A stretch of 64,000 nt of DNA from Diploptera punctata (Eukaryota > Arthropoda > Insecta > Blattodea > Blaberidae), in contig JASPKZ010002338.1 of NCBI GenBank assembly GCA_030220185.1, positions 908,501-972,500 of the forward strand. The letters are read 5' to 3'. This document shows positions 1 to 9,831 of this stretch, one piece after another. The position numbers were made by a program, and so were the translations under genes. The notes below the pieces were generated by a model that ran no database searches, had not been told where the DNA came from, and saw nothing but the letters and a program-made list of their open reading frames with translations. Each line of letters begins with the position of its first letter. Position 1 is the stretch's first letter.

Positions 1-55
1 TCACCTTGACGTGGGTACCCGGCTTCACCAGACCCAAGGCACAATACAGTGTCTG
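1..55 (+). CDS. IgSF/FN3 receptor, exon a (partial; start of an FN3 domain)
   Basis: The window opens inside an exon. Reading from base 3 gives TLTWVPGFTRPKAQYSVW, the B-C strand region of a fibronectin type III domain with its core Trp. The exon ends after two bases of a Trp codon at a clean donor (gtgagt at 56). The missing third base is supplied by the exon at 3310, so the joined reading is VWYRAVD. This phase match across 3.2 kb is the main evidence. The sequence resembles the FN3 repeats of the turtle/borderless (IgSF9, Dasm1) family of neuronal adhesion proteins. The family assignment is from memory of sequence style, not a search. Confidence 0.8.
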
Positions 56-221
56 GTGAGTTCTTGCATGTTAGGTATCTTAGTTATTTGTATCACAAGG
101 GTTCAAAGTGAGATTTTATGAATGAGTTGAGATGTTTATGGCTGAAGAATGTCTGAGACTAAAATTTTAAAACAAATTCCTAAAACGCTTTCAATTTATG
201 GAATGCACAGTACTCTATTTC

Positions 222-746
222 ATAAGAATTAAATGAATTGTGATTTCTTCTTACCTCATACTTCTATGTTTTTTTTAAACACAGCACTGCAGTATCAGCG
301 ACCATTGTCACCATCCTCAGCTGTTTTTACGACTGTCAATTTTTTATTTTCTCGGTAATTATCCAAACTGCCATCTGGTGTTCTTTTGAAGGAATTATTT
401 TCTAAACTGCCATCTGGTGTTTTTTGAATGAATCATTCTCTAAACTGCCATCTGTTGTATTTTTTAAGAACTTTGTAATCAAGCTCGGTTCGTCTGGAAT
501 CTCAAAGTTCATGGCGAACCGAGCTTGATTACAAAGTTCTTAAAAAATACAACATATGGCAGTTTAGAAAATAATTCCTTCAAAAGAACACCAGATGGCA
601 GTTTGGATAATTACCAACAAAAGAAAAAATTGACAGTCATGAAAACAGCTGAGGATGGTGACAATGGTCGCTGATACTGCAGTGCTGTGTTTTAAAATCA
701 TAGAAATATGAGGTAAGAAGAAATCACGATTCATTTAATTCTTATG
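222..746. mobile_element. Foldback element F1 (long inverted repeat, about 525 bp)
   Basis: The left arm (cataagaattaaatgaattg, then cttcttacctcata) is mirrored at the right end (tatgaggtaagaag, then cgattcatttaattcttatg). Near-perfect pairing continues to the centre around 485-515. The left arm carries three extra copies of a roughly 55-bp module ending 'taaactgccatctggtg' (about 365-465), where the right arm has two. The centre keeps 'ggaatctcaaagttcatgg', close to the coding end of the Penelope-type arms seen in other foldbacks here. There is no intact gene. Confidence 0.8.
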
Positions 747-803
747 AATTAAACCTCATAAAGTTAAAAATTCCCAAATTTATTATATAAACTCTATTTC
801 ATA

Positions 804-878
804 ATTAAGATATTTTGTCTGTGTATTCTTACAGCCATAAGAGGTAAGAATGCACAGACAAAATATATTAATTATTCA
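804..878. repeat. Small perfect-arm hairpin
   Basis: 'attaagatattttgtctgtg' and its reverse complement flank a 20-30-base loop (arms about 806-834 and 850-877). It is probably a remnant of a foldback element. Confidence 0.5.
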
Positions 879-889
879 ATAAACCTCTT

Positions 890-1210
890 ATTATGCTGTT
901 AATTCCCGCACACCAAATGCTATGAAACCTTTGCTTCTGTCTTGCAAATGGCGGCTTCTTTATTAAGAAGATATTTATTTGGGAATTTTACATTACATTA
1001 TAAAGCCAGTATAGCACAGGAATTAACAGCGTATATAAGAGAAAAATTTGCTTTTAGATTGGAATTTGCTCAGATAGCTCTGTCAGTAGAGTCTTGGCCT
1101 AGAGCCAACAGGTCCTGGGTTCAAGCCCCAGTATGAATGCATAATTTTTCTCTTCAAATATGATTTATCCGTCATTGAGATGTATGAAATGAATAATAAA
1201 AACGTTGAAA
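890..1210 (+). mobile_element. tRNA-like SINE, family T1 (diverged copy)
   Basis: This copy has the family's internal part (caaatggcggcttctt, aagaagatatttatttggga) and the 'gagaaaaatttgc' junction. A tRNA-like body follows at about 1068-1136 with a B-box-like ggttcaagccc, then the 'ttttctcttcaaatat' tail. Paired stems are imperfect, so it is not a functional tRNA. Confidence 0.65.
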
Positions 1211-1276
1211 CCTCTTAATGTTACTTCCTATTGTATTTTTTAAAAAAAACTTTATTTCATATTATGTCAAATTTAA

Positions 1277-1690
1277 TTATCTTCTTCTTCTTGTAAGCCC
1301 ATGTTTCCCTTAACAGAGATTTAGGCGCTCTCCCCCTACAGGGAAGAATTTGAACCATACTAATTTAGTTACACTTTTTTTGGTATTGATATCATTTTGA
1401 GTGGTCCGTGGTCAGCGTTCCGCCTCATACTGACATCTAGGAAACCAAGGTAGTACTATGACGGGAAAATTCAGTAAATTTTGCTTTGAAGCCTTTTCAT
1501 TCAGGCTTAAGGATCTTTTACGAGCCTGAAATTCTTCAGACTCGGGACCCACGGCTTAAAGTCCCTCCCAGAGGATTTGCTCCTTGGATTTTTCCATCCT
1601 AAAAAAATCCATTGACCCCGGCCGGGTTTGAACCCACAACCCTCAGGACCAGAGACAAGGAGCATAACCACTAGTCCACTTATGTTTAAA
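1277..1690 (-). mobile_element. SINE family S1 (tRNA-headed), nearly complete, minus strand
   Basis: On the minus strand this reads from a tRNA-like head (tggactagtggttatgctcc, then B-box ggttcaaacc) through the shared body (gaccccggccggg; aggatggaaaaatccaagg; gtcctcc..gggactttaagcc). It ends near ggaaacatgggcttacaag. It matches the intact copy at 46303-46706 almost throughout. Confidence 0.8.
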
Positions 1691-2094
1691 TTATTGGCAT
1701 GATGACCATTGTAGATCTGGTCACTGAACAATTGATACAGAAAGACACAACTACAGTCTACTGAGATGGACTGGTAAAATTATATGTACTTATGAAATAT
1801 AATTTTAAAAAATGAGAAAAAGCTCAAATTAATTTATAAGTTAGTAAGAAATTATATTATTCTTATTGTTTACACAATCTACAATGTGTAACAGACCAAT
1901 ATTGGACCTTATCCCCTCCTTTATTACAAGTTACTACTCTCTATTCAACCTAGGAAGTTACTACAGACCTTATGGGCTATACCAGTTTCCCCCTACGTAC
2001 AGAAGGTAGATGTTGCCAAACTCCTAATAACAATAGTTGTTTGTTATGGAGGGTAGGAGGGGCAAGGTTAGCAGTAGTTTTTCCAAATCTATGT

Positions 2095-2330
2095 ACTATA
2101 TTTGAAGAGAAAAATTATACGCTCAGACCGGGACTTGAACCCGGGACCCTTGGTTCTCTAGACCAAGTGCTCTACCAACTGAGCTACCTGAGCAAGTACC
2201 GATCTGAACGCAAATCCCTCTCTATGTACATTGTAATTCCCGTCCACCAAATGCTATGAAGCCATGCTTCTATCTTGCAAATGGCGGCTCCTTTATTAAG
2301 AAGACATATTTGGGAATTATACATTATGTA
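2095..2330 (-). mobile_element. tRNA-like SINE, family T1, minus strand
   Basis: Bases 2123-2194, read on the minus strand, form a tRNA-like cloverleaf with A box (tagctcagttggtagagc), B box (gggttcaagtccc) and closing acceptor pairs (gctcag/ctgagc). The flanks are the family's 'gaagagaaaaatt' and 'caaatggcggctcctttatt'. Embedding in repeat flanks argues for a SINE, not a tRNA gene. Confidence 0.75.
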
Positions 2331-2651
2331 CTATACATTTAAAAAACATTTTTTTTCTTTTATGGCATGCGAACTAGTTTTATAGTACATATGAGATTCG
2401 ACAGTTTCACACAGGATAGTACAGATCCACAAGGGCTCAGTGACAAGTTATAACTGTTTTTTTCTTTAAGAGGGGGTGGCTTGGACAGCTACAACTTACA
2501 ACTATGTACCTGCTGTGTTGCAATCTTCAGTTTTATATAAGGATTTCTGTCAAGAAAATACTGTTAAAAGGCAATCCAGTTACCTATTCCAAACACACAG
2601 TAACTTCCTGGGTTGAATCTGACTGTAGACCAAGTTAATTTAAGTTATGCT

Positions 2652-2900
2652 AATATTGTTTAGTTGTTTCTTGACTCACCTCATACTTCTTAACTCCCAA
2701 GAAGACTCGAGTTTCTTCACTTCATTTGTGACATTCTCAATGCTGTATTACATTCACAACTGATGTCCAACGGCCTCCTCTCCTGCATCAGTTGTGAACA
2801 TAATACAACATTGAGAATGTCACAAATGAAGTGAAGAAACTCGAGTCTGCTTGGGAGTTAAGAAGTATGAGGTGAGTCAAGAAACAACTAAACAATATTA
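2652..2900. mobile_element. Foldback element F2 (about 250 bp, near-perfect arms)
   Basis: Arms of about 110 bp (aatattgtttagttgtttct, then tgactcacctcatacttctt, and their complement) flank a roughly 30-base spacer at 2763-2792. The 'acctcata' terminus is shared with the other foldbacks of the window. No coding remnant was seen. Confidence 0.8.
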
Positions 2901-2934
2901 AAATAAACATCATAGTGTTATTTCCTACCTACAT

Positions 2935-3270
2935 AACTTAATTAAGTTATGCTAATTTCCCTAAAGATGTCATGATTGGCACGCAGTCAACATAACAACC
3001 CAACGAGACATCTAGTAAGCAACTAACTTATCACTAAGATGAAGGAGTTCAGTAAATTTTGCTTAGTGGCCTGTTTATTCATGCTTAAGAATCTTTCATG
3101 AGCCTGAAAATCTTCAGACTTGGGACCCACATCTTAAAGTCCCTCCCGGAGGACTTTGTCCTTGAATTTTTCCATCCTAAAAAATCCAATGATCTGGCCA
3201 ATTTTAAACTCATGACCCTCGGAACTAGAGACAAGGAATGTACTCAGTAGTCCACCATGACTGACTTTGT
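2935..3270 (-). mobile_element. SINE family S1, diverged minus-strand copy in the IgSF intron
   Basis: It carries the S1 body (gggacccacatcttaaagtc, ccggaggactttgtcc) and a decayed tRNA-like head (about 3195-3270). It ends about 40 bp upstream of the exon at 3310, so the SINE reaches almost to the acceptor. Confidence 0.7.
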
Positions 3271-3309
3271 TATTGTTTAATATAGGATTAAAAAATGTTT
3301 GTTTTACAG

Positions 3310-3482
3310 GTACCGTGCTGTGGACACACCAGAGTGGAGGACGACGAAGATAACACATGAAGGAGCTAATAACAAAACAGTGTCGTACCTGAGCCCTGGC
3401 AGGACATATGAATTCATGGTACTGAGTCAAGACAGGCATGGGGATGGCATGTTTAGCAAGGCCATCCGCGTCACCACTAGAG
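3310..3482 (+). CDS. IgSF/FN3 receptor, exon b (rest of the first FN3 domain)
   Basis: The acceptor is ttttacag just before 3310. The exon runs from the completed Trp through YRAVDTPEWRTTKITHEG, then the FN3 F-G strand signature LSPGRTYEFMVLSQDRHGDG, ending FSKAIRVTTR plus one base. Tyr-Glu-Phe-Met-Val-Leu is the canonical 'Y.F.V.A' strand of FN3. The exon end is unusual: the only phase-compatible donor is AGAG|GCAAGC at 3483, a GC-AG donor with otherwise perfect consensus. The next exon (23631) begins in the required phase 1 and makes a Gly codon. The protein would act extracellularly in cell adhesion. The flanking introns hold SINEs and foldback elements. Confidence 0.85.
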
Positions 3483-3545
3483 GCAAGCTGTAACATCTTT
3501 CTATTTGAACTTTTATAGGAAAAAATCACTATGGGGTTTAATTTA

Positions 3546-3868
3546 AGATTAAATTAAAAGACTTGTTACCCCACCTCATATCCAGTCTTCTAAGTAGACT
3601 GCGGTTTCAAAGCCTTGACAGCTTCATCTTCAGTAATGTCTCATTGACTGATGTTATGTCGATGGGAAGAACTGCTCTTCAGTAATATCTCTCCTTGATT
3701 GATGTTATGTCGATCGGAAGAACTGATGTCAAGAGGAGTTCTTCTGATTGACATAACATCAGTTGACGAGATGTTACTGAAGATGAAGCTGCCAAGGCTT
3801 TGAAACTGCAGTATAATTAGAAGACTGGATGTGAGGTCAGGTATGAAGTGTTTTAATTTAATGTTTCT
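3546..3868. mobile_element. Foldback element F3 (Penelope-end subfamily 2)
   Basis: Inverted arms (ccacctcatatccagtcttc / agaagactggatgtgaggtc) carry the conserved 'gatgaagctgccaaggctttgaaactgcag' end and a repeated centre 'tgttatgtcgat.ggaagaact'. It is the short, coding-free version of the elements at 21213 and 24342. Confidence 0.8.
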
Positions 3869-3869
3869 A

Positions 3870-4186
3870 TTTAATTATATTTTAATTTTGCCAGCTTACT
3901 GATAGTCAAGTTATATGCTATTTTCACACATCATTATGGATTTATGCTCCTCGATGATTTGTTACAAAACATGATACTATGAAATTGAAGGTAAGTTTCA
4001 TTTTAAACCGAGTTGAAAAGTTAGTTGCATGCACTCTAGTGCAATTAGAACATAACTAAGACAAGTGATTTATTTTTTTATTCTTGCTATTTAATGTTTG
4101 TATAAACTTTATCTATCTATGACGTAACAGCCCAATATTGAGCCATAGCCTCTCCTTTGTTAGCAGTTACTAGATCAAGTTAATTT
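3870..4186. other. Intron stretch without recognised feature
   Basis: AT-rich sequence. Around 4110-4170 is a short piece (cccaatattgagccatagcc) also found at about 1895 and 17630, so it is probably part of another decayed repeat. No reading frame or splice-site pair of note. Confidence 0.4.
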
Positions 4187-4874
4187 AATTATATTATTTT
4201 TAGTCTGGACATCTTACCTCAATATTAATGTTGATTTGTTCTTGGACATGTTTCAAAACAATTCTGTTTTATCGTCAGCTTGTCCAGACTGGTTTGATTT
4301 ATATTGCACACCCTGGATGTCGATGTCAGCTCCATCCTGTGTTTGGCCAAAGAACCTCCAAACAAGGTCACGCTCCATCATATTTCAAAATTCATAACTC
4401 TGTTTCTGTTCTTCTGAATATAGATTTTTTCCCAAATACTCAGCTCTTTTGTATTTTCTAACTGTTTTAATAATTTAGTGTCTGAATTTATATCATGTTT
4501 TTCAGACCAAACATGAGCAGATTTTTCTATTTCCCCATGTTTGGTCTGAAAAACATGATATAAATTCAAACACTAAATTATTAAAACAGTTAGAAAATAC
4601 AAAAGAGCTGACTATTTGAAAAAAATCTATATTCAGAAGAACAAAAACAGAGTTATGAATTTTGAAATACGACGGAGCGTGGCCTTGTTTGGAGGTTCTT
4701 TGGCCAAACACAGGATGGAGCTGACATCGACATCCAGGTTGTGCAACATAATGCAACATAAATCAAACCAGTCTGGACAAGCTGATGATAAAACAGAATT
4801 GTTTTGAAACATGTCCAAGAACAAATCAACATTAATATTGAGGTAAGACGATGAGACTAAAAATAATATAATTA
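4187..4874. mobile_element. Foldback element F4 (Penelope-end subfamily 1)
   Basis: The ends mirror each other (attatattatttttagtctg; ttacctcaatattaatgttg). Each arm, read outward from the centre, encodes KSAHVWSEKHDINSDTKLLK, then LENTKELSIWEKIYIQKNRN and VMNFEI. That is the C-terminal part of a GIY-YIG endonuclease domain of Penelope-like type. The element is thus two 3' ends joined tail to tail. The centre is near 4510-4530. Sister copies are at 7370 and 25789. Confidence 0.8.
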
Positions 4875-4914
4875 AAATAACCTCAAAATATCACTTCCTA
4901 AAATTAAATATCAA

Positions 4915-5245
4915 GTTAATTTAGTTACACTTATTTCGTAGAGATGTCATGAGCGGTATGTGATCAAAATACCAATCCAATGAGACATCTAGCAAAAATA
5001 CTAAGGTGTTACTAGGAAGAGAAAGTCAGCACTTTTTGCACAGAGGTCTTTTATTTAGGCTTGTGGTTTTTTTACGGTCCTGAAAATCTTCACACTCGGG
5101 ACCCATGGCTTAATGTCCCTTCCGGAGGACTTGCTCTTTGGATTTTTCCTTCCTAAAAAAATCCATCGACCCCGGCCGGATTTGAACCCGCGACCCTCGG
5201 GACCAGAGGCAAGGAACTTAACCACTAGTCTACTGTGGCTGACAT
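4915..5245 (-). mobile_element. SINE family S1, minus strand
   Basis: A well-preserved tRNA-like head lies at 5163-5240 (minus strand: agactagtggttaagttcct, gcgggttcaaatccggccgg). It is followed by the shared S1 body down to about 4920. Confidence 0.8.
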
Positions 5246-5277
5246 AAATTGTATAGGTATGTAAAATACTGTATTTT

Positions 5278-5490
5278 TTAGGAATAATAATAATAATAAT
5301 TTTATTTAATTAAAACATTCTACATACAATAGCAATGCCACATTGTGAAACATAAAATAATAATATTAATAATTTTATTTCATTGTGATGTGCTTCATAA
5401 TAATAATAATAATAAAAAAATAATAATAATAACAACAATAATAATAATAAGAGTAGTAATAATAATAATAATAATAATAACAATGATTAA
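5278..5490. repeat. Interrupted AAT/TAA microsatellite region
   Basis: Runs of (TAA)n lie at 5284-5300, 5396-5450 and 5457-5482, with minor interruptions. Confidence 0.9.
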
Positions 5491-5522
5491 ATATAATGTT
5501 AATTAATAATTCAATAGTTAAA

Positions 5523-6310
5523 AATACCTGCACATTGTGGAATTGCTGGAAATGACACTGCTGATTTTCTTGCCAAAACAGGCTCCAATTTAATTCAGAA
5601 TACAACTAAAAGCTTACCTTTCACATCCATAAAAATAATATTTAAAAACAAATATAAAATCAACAAAACCAAGACCTATGTAATAAAACCAAAGTAAAGT
5701 AAAGTAGTCCCACTACAGGCCTCAGGAGGCCCTTGGGGGAGTAGGAGGTTAAGGCTCCCACTTTTTTCTAGACAATCGGCACTTTATGCCAGCCGGGTTG
5801 TCAGCCCTGCGTGACGGCCGCCTTTACCCCAGAACAAGCGTCTGGTACTCATTTCAGTTAGAGGCTGAGTCGACCCCAGGGCCATAGTGCTGCCAGAGAG
5901 TTTGGGTCAGTTTAAAAATCCTGACCCCAACGGGACTTGAACCCTCGACCCTCCGGCTTGTAGCTCAGTGCCTTAACCACTACGCTACGGCGTGCCCCCA
6001 TAAATAAAACCAAAGACAAAAAAAATGGAATATTTTTAGTAAAGAAACCAGATATTATTCCAGAAATTCCACGTAAAACTGCAGTAGAAAAATTCAGACT
6101 ACTTACAGAACATGACTATTTGGCCAAACATTTATATAAAATAGGAATCTACACGAATCCAAATTGTTCTCTATGTAACAAACATGAAGAAATGAACAAA
6201 GAACATCTACAAACTTGTGAAGTATTACCTGTTGGATCCACCATAGAGAAATATTGGAGAGCAAGAACGCTAATGGCTTCGTTGCCAAAGCCCAGCATTT
6301 GAAAACAACA
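5523..6310 (+). mobile_element. Non-LTR retrotransposon (family D) 3' end, RNase H C-terminus, split by a SINE
   Basis: From 5525 the frame reads IPAHCGIAGNDTADFLAK, the last catalytic block of an RNase HI domain. It continues after the SINE at 5700-5998 as LVKKPDIIPEIP and AKHLYKIGIYTNPNC, then a CysCys-type knuckle (C..C...H...C) and RTLMASLPKPSI before the stop at about 6300. It is the same protein as the minus-strand copy at 16446. An 11-base repeat (tagttaaaaat) at about 5514 and 6313 looks like the target-site duplication. It is truncated at the 5' side and dead. Confidence 0.8.
5700..5998 (-). mobile_element. SINE family S3, full length with target-site duplication
   Basis: Inserted in the family D copy. 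The 13-base duplication aataaaaccaaag flanks it (about 5687-5699 and 6001-6015). On the minus strand it starts with a tRNA-like head (acgccgtagcgtagtggtta, ggttcaagtcccg) and ends in an AAG/TTAC-type short repeat (taaagtaaagtag). Related copies are at 27716 and 31812. Confidence 0.85.
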
Positions 6311-6626
6311 ATATAGTTAAAAATGATAATAAACAATAATTGTACAAAATAATTTAAAGGAAAACTTCAAATTAATAATAATTGACCATTTTATCATATA
6401 AAATGTACTAAATTCTTTTAAACTATCAATAGATATGTGACAGATGAAATAAAAAAAAATCATAATCCTTTCTCAAAATTAAATACCAATTTTCTTTGCA
6501 CTTCTAGCTTTGTTCTGTTTTTCATTGAATATGATTTTTAAGTTACTATTTTACATTTCTTGAAATTGTTGACATTAATCCCTTCCTGATATTATGTAGC
6601 TTGCTATATTATGTTATTTGTTTTAG

Positions 6627-7210
6627 GCTCTGACGATGAAAACAGCATATACAGTGAAGAAAGTAATGAATATACCACAACAATGGAGCCTCACGCGCAG
6701 ACAACAATAGAGTCTGATGTGCCAACAATAGAGATTGATGAACTAAAAAGCGAGTCTGATGTGCTAGTAACAGAATGTGATGTGCTGCCAACGGAGTCTG
6801 ATTTGCAGATAACAGAACCCGATATGTTGACGACAGAGTCTAATATATTGACAGCAGAATCTGATGTTCAGATAACAGAACCTGATATGCTGATGACAGA
6901 GTCTAATATATTGACAGCAGGATCTGACGATCAGATAACAGAACCTGATATGCTGACAACAGAATCAGATGTGCAGATAATGGAGCATGATTTGCAGACA
7001 ACAGAATCAAATGAATCTAAAATAATCAAAAGGAAAATTAAAAGATTTGTCTCAGAAACCAAAGAAACAAAGAGATTAAAAAATTCAGAACTCCATCGCT
7101 TGGTTATGCTGGAACAATTAAAATTAGTTAGACTTCAAATCAAACGAGAAGAAATTGTATTGAAGAAACTTCTAAACTCTACTGAGGATATGAACATTAT
7201 GTTATTCTGA
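6627..7210 (+). CDS. Terminal exon of an unidentified protein: acidic repeats plus C-terminal coiled coil
   Basis: A 194-residue open stretch starts at a good acceptor (tttgttttag, 6617-6626) and ends at TGA. The first part is Ser/Glu/Asp-rich (SDDENSIYSEESNEY). Next comes a degenerate repeat of about 20 residues built from 'ESDVQITEPDMLTTESNILTA' variants, near residues 55-125. A basic patch follows (KIIKRKIKRF), then a Leu/Lys/Glu helix (MLEQLKLVRLQIKREEIVLKKL) typical of the dimerising tail in Myb/SANT-like and MADF proteins, many of them transposon-derived. No upstream DNA-binding exon was found in the window. The acceptor is also phase-compatible with the 3482 donor, so an alternative last exon of the IgSF gene is formally possible. 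Function unknown. Confidence 0.5.
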
Positions 7211-7369
7211 TCAACAAGTATCTTGAATCAAAAATTCATATCTTATATGTAAAAATATTTATTTCCTTAAAATATTTGCCACGTAGAATTTTTGTGAATG
7301 GGCTGAGAGTTGATGCTTTTTATATGTATACAGTATATGTGCTGTATGTGCTATTATTTGAGACATAAT

Positions 7370-7948
7370 GTTAAATTATATTATTTTTAGTCTATTCATC
7401 TTACCTCAATATTAATGTTGATTTGTTCTTGGGCATGTTTCAAAACAATTCTGTTTTATCGTCAGCTTTCCCGGACTGGTTTGATTTATGTTGCATTATG
7501 TTGCACAACCTGGATGTCGATGTCAGCTCCGTCGTGTGGTTGGCCAAAGAACCTCCAAACAAGGTCACGCTCCATCGGTATATCAAAATTCATAACTCTG
7601 TTTCTGTTCTTCTGAATATAAATTTTTTCCCAAATAGTCAGCTCTTTTGTATTTTCTAACTGTTTTAATAATTTAGTGTCTGAATTTATATTATGTTTTT
7701 CAAACCAAACATGAGCAGCAACTGCAGATTTTTCAATTTCTCCATTTTTAATATTTCTTATGTGTTCTTTGGCCAACCACAGGATGGAGCTGACATCAAC
7801 ATCCAGGGTGGGCAACATAATGCAACATAAATCAAACCAGTCTGGACAAGCTGACGATAAAACAGAATTGTTTTGAAACATGTCCAAGAACAAATCAACA
7901 TTAATATTGAGGTAAGATGATCCGACTAAAAATAATATAATTAAAATA
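7370..7948. mobile_element. Foldback element F5 (Penelope-end subfamily 1)
   Basis: Same ends and coding arms as F4. The right half on the minus strand gives the longest arm protein, about 135 residues: HIRNIKNGEIEKSAVAAHVW, FEKHNINSDTKLLKQLENTK, ELTIWEKIYIQKNRNRVMNF. K..EKSA.A.H.W...H is the conserved end of the Penelope-type GIY-YIG fold. Confidence 0.8.
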
Positions 7949-8261
7949 ACCTCAAAATATCACTTCCTAAAATTAAATAATGTTGAGTAACTAGCAAAGC
8001 TGTAAAGAGGATGTTCTATACACTCCACTAGTGACATTATGTTGATAGAGTTGCAGCTCTACGTCGATTATTTTCAAATAAATATTTATCTTATTTATTA
8101 AACTAACATTTTTATTTTAGAAAGAAAAATTAACACTCAAGTCGGGACTGAAACCCCGGATCTCTGACTCTACGTCAGTATGATACCAATTACACCATTC
8201 AAGCTGTGACATGAACATCAATTTTTTCCACTTACACTTATTGTTTTTTTTTCAATACCAC

Positions 8262-8435
8262 CTGTTTGTCATTCGACATTTTAGGTATTCTCTCCTGGCA
8301 TTGGTGTATTGTAACCCACTTCTGAGGTTGGGGCGCCTGGAAGGCAGGGTTACGCTGCCCCAATGCTATGATGGGTGATGACGATGGGTAATGATGCGTC
8401 AGGAGAGGCCTTAAACCTAAACTTAATCTAATGAG
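8262..8435 (+). repeat. Interspersed repeat R-Y
   Basis: It shares 'gtattctctcctggcattgg', 'taacccac.tctga.gtt.gg' and 'cgtcaggagaggccttaaac' with 11770-12020 (reverse) and 63385-63600. Family not recognised. Confidence 0.6.
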
Positions 8436-8479
8436 GTGAATATGATATTGATGATAATGATGGCCAGATGATGTTCAGG

Positions 8480-8635
8480 GACCGTTTGGGCCTTAAAGAA
8501 TCCTGACATTTGTCTTACAGGTGAGAAAAAACCCTGAAAAAACCTCACCCAGGAAACTTGTCCTGGGTGGGGATCGAACCGGGCCTGCTGTGTGACAAGG
8601 CAGCATGCTACCTCGAGACCACAGCAGTGGACTTA
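8480..8635 (-). mobile_element. SINE family S2 (tRNA-headed), partial, minus strand
   Basis: The minus strand reads ccactgctgtggtctcgagg, then a B-box gttcgatcccc and the 'ctgggtgaggttttttc' body shared with six other copies in the window. Confidence 0.8.
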
Positions 8636-9097
8636 ATTTTTCTTTCTAAAATAAAATCATGTGCAATTCTGGGATATTTTAATTTAAACTTGAAAATATG
8701 AAGCCTTACTGCTTAAAAGTAATGTATAAATTCCCAATAAAAATATTTCGAATAGAAGTCGCCAGATGTTATAATAGCTATTGGCTTCGGATGAGAGAGT
8801 ATTGTATAAGTGAAAAGAATTGTTGATGTTCGTATCAGAGCTTGAATGTTGTAACTGGTGTCATACTGATGCATAGAGTCAGAAATCCGGGGTTCAAATC
8901 CCAGTTCAAGCGTTAATTTTCCTTTCTAAAATAAAATTATGACCAATTCTGGAAAGTATTAATTTAAAATAAAACATCAAAAATTGCTGCTGATTCTGCT
9001 ATAAGGTTCATCTTACAAACTATCAAGAGATGTAAGCAGTGGAGCTGTTCGATTAAAATATATTAATTATTAAATTAATTTCTTTTAGGTAAAATTT

Positions 9098-9667
9098 AAT
9101 CACTCGCCTCATATTTTTTCTTCTTATTTTAATTTAAACTAGTTTCAGTATTTTACATTTCAGTTCCATCATCAGTATCTCCAGGACTGTTGGTCTGTCA
9201 TCTTGAAGAGCCGTCCTTCGCTCCTTTCATTGTCAGACTGAAAAACCTCAAAATCAGGCCATTCTCCCTGGGAATTTCAAAGTTCATCAATTTCTCCTTT
9301 TTGCTCCTTTGAATGTAGATCTTTTCCCAAACAGTGAGTTCTTTTGGTTTTTCTATTTGTTTGAATAATTTACCCTTCTTTTTAATAAGATAATTTTCAG
9401 ACTATGTTATCGAAAAGAAGGCTAAATTATTAAAGCAAAAGAATAGATCAATATTCAAAGGAGCAAAAGGAGAAATTGATGAACTGAAATTCTGGGGAGA
9501 ATGATCTGGTTTCGAGGGTTTTCAGTCTGCCAAGAGAAGGAGCAAAAGACGGCTCTTCAAGACAACAGAACAACGGTCGTGGAGATACTGATGATGGAAT
9601 TGAAATGTAAAGTTCCAAAACTAGTTTCAATTTAAAAAAAGAAGAAAAATTTGAGTGGAGTGATTAA
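9098..9667. mobile_element. Foldback element F6 (diverged Penelope-end pair)
   Basis: Outer arms (aatcactcgcctcatatttt / aaatttgagtggagtgatt) and long inner complementarity. The arms keep the 'ggaatttcaaagttcatcaa' and 'cttttcccaaacagtgagtt' segments that encode the Penelope-type endonuclease end in the other foldbacks. Confidence 0.7.
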
Positions 9668-9831
9668 ATGTTACGTAAATGAGGTGTGTGAGTTCGTAAA
9701 ATAAGTAATTAAATCAAATATTAAAATGAATGTAGGTATAATAACATTCGTAAGTCTATACCAGTTACATACTTATAAAACACTTACATTTATAATATAC
9801 ACAAAATTCTCATTCCTCAACATGTAAATTC

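Larger units (their letters stand above)
8095..8950. mobile_element. Inverted pair of tRNA-like SINEs (family T3), interrupted by other repeats
   Basis: The left head on the minus strand (about 8135-8213) and right head on the plus strand (about 8845-8917) are complementary (gcttgaatggtgtaattggt / agcttgaatgttgtaactgg). Both face outward to the same tail (ttttagaaagaaaaattaa / ttaattttcctttctaaaat). Between them sit the repeats at 8262-8435 and 8480-8635. Confidence 0.65.
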
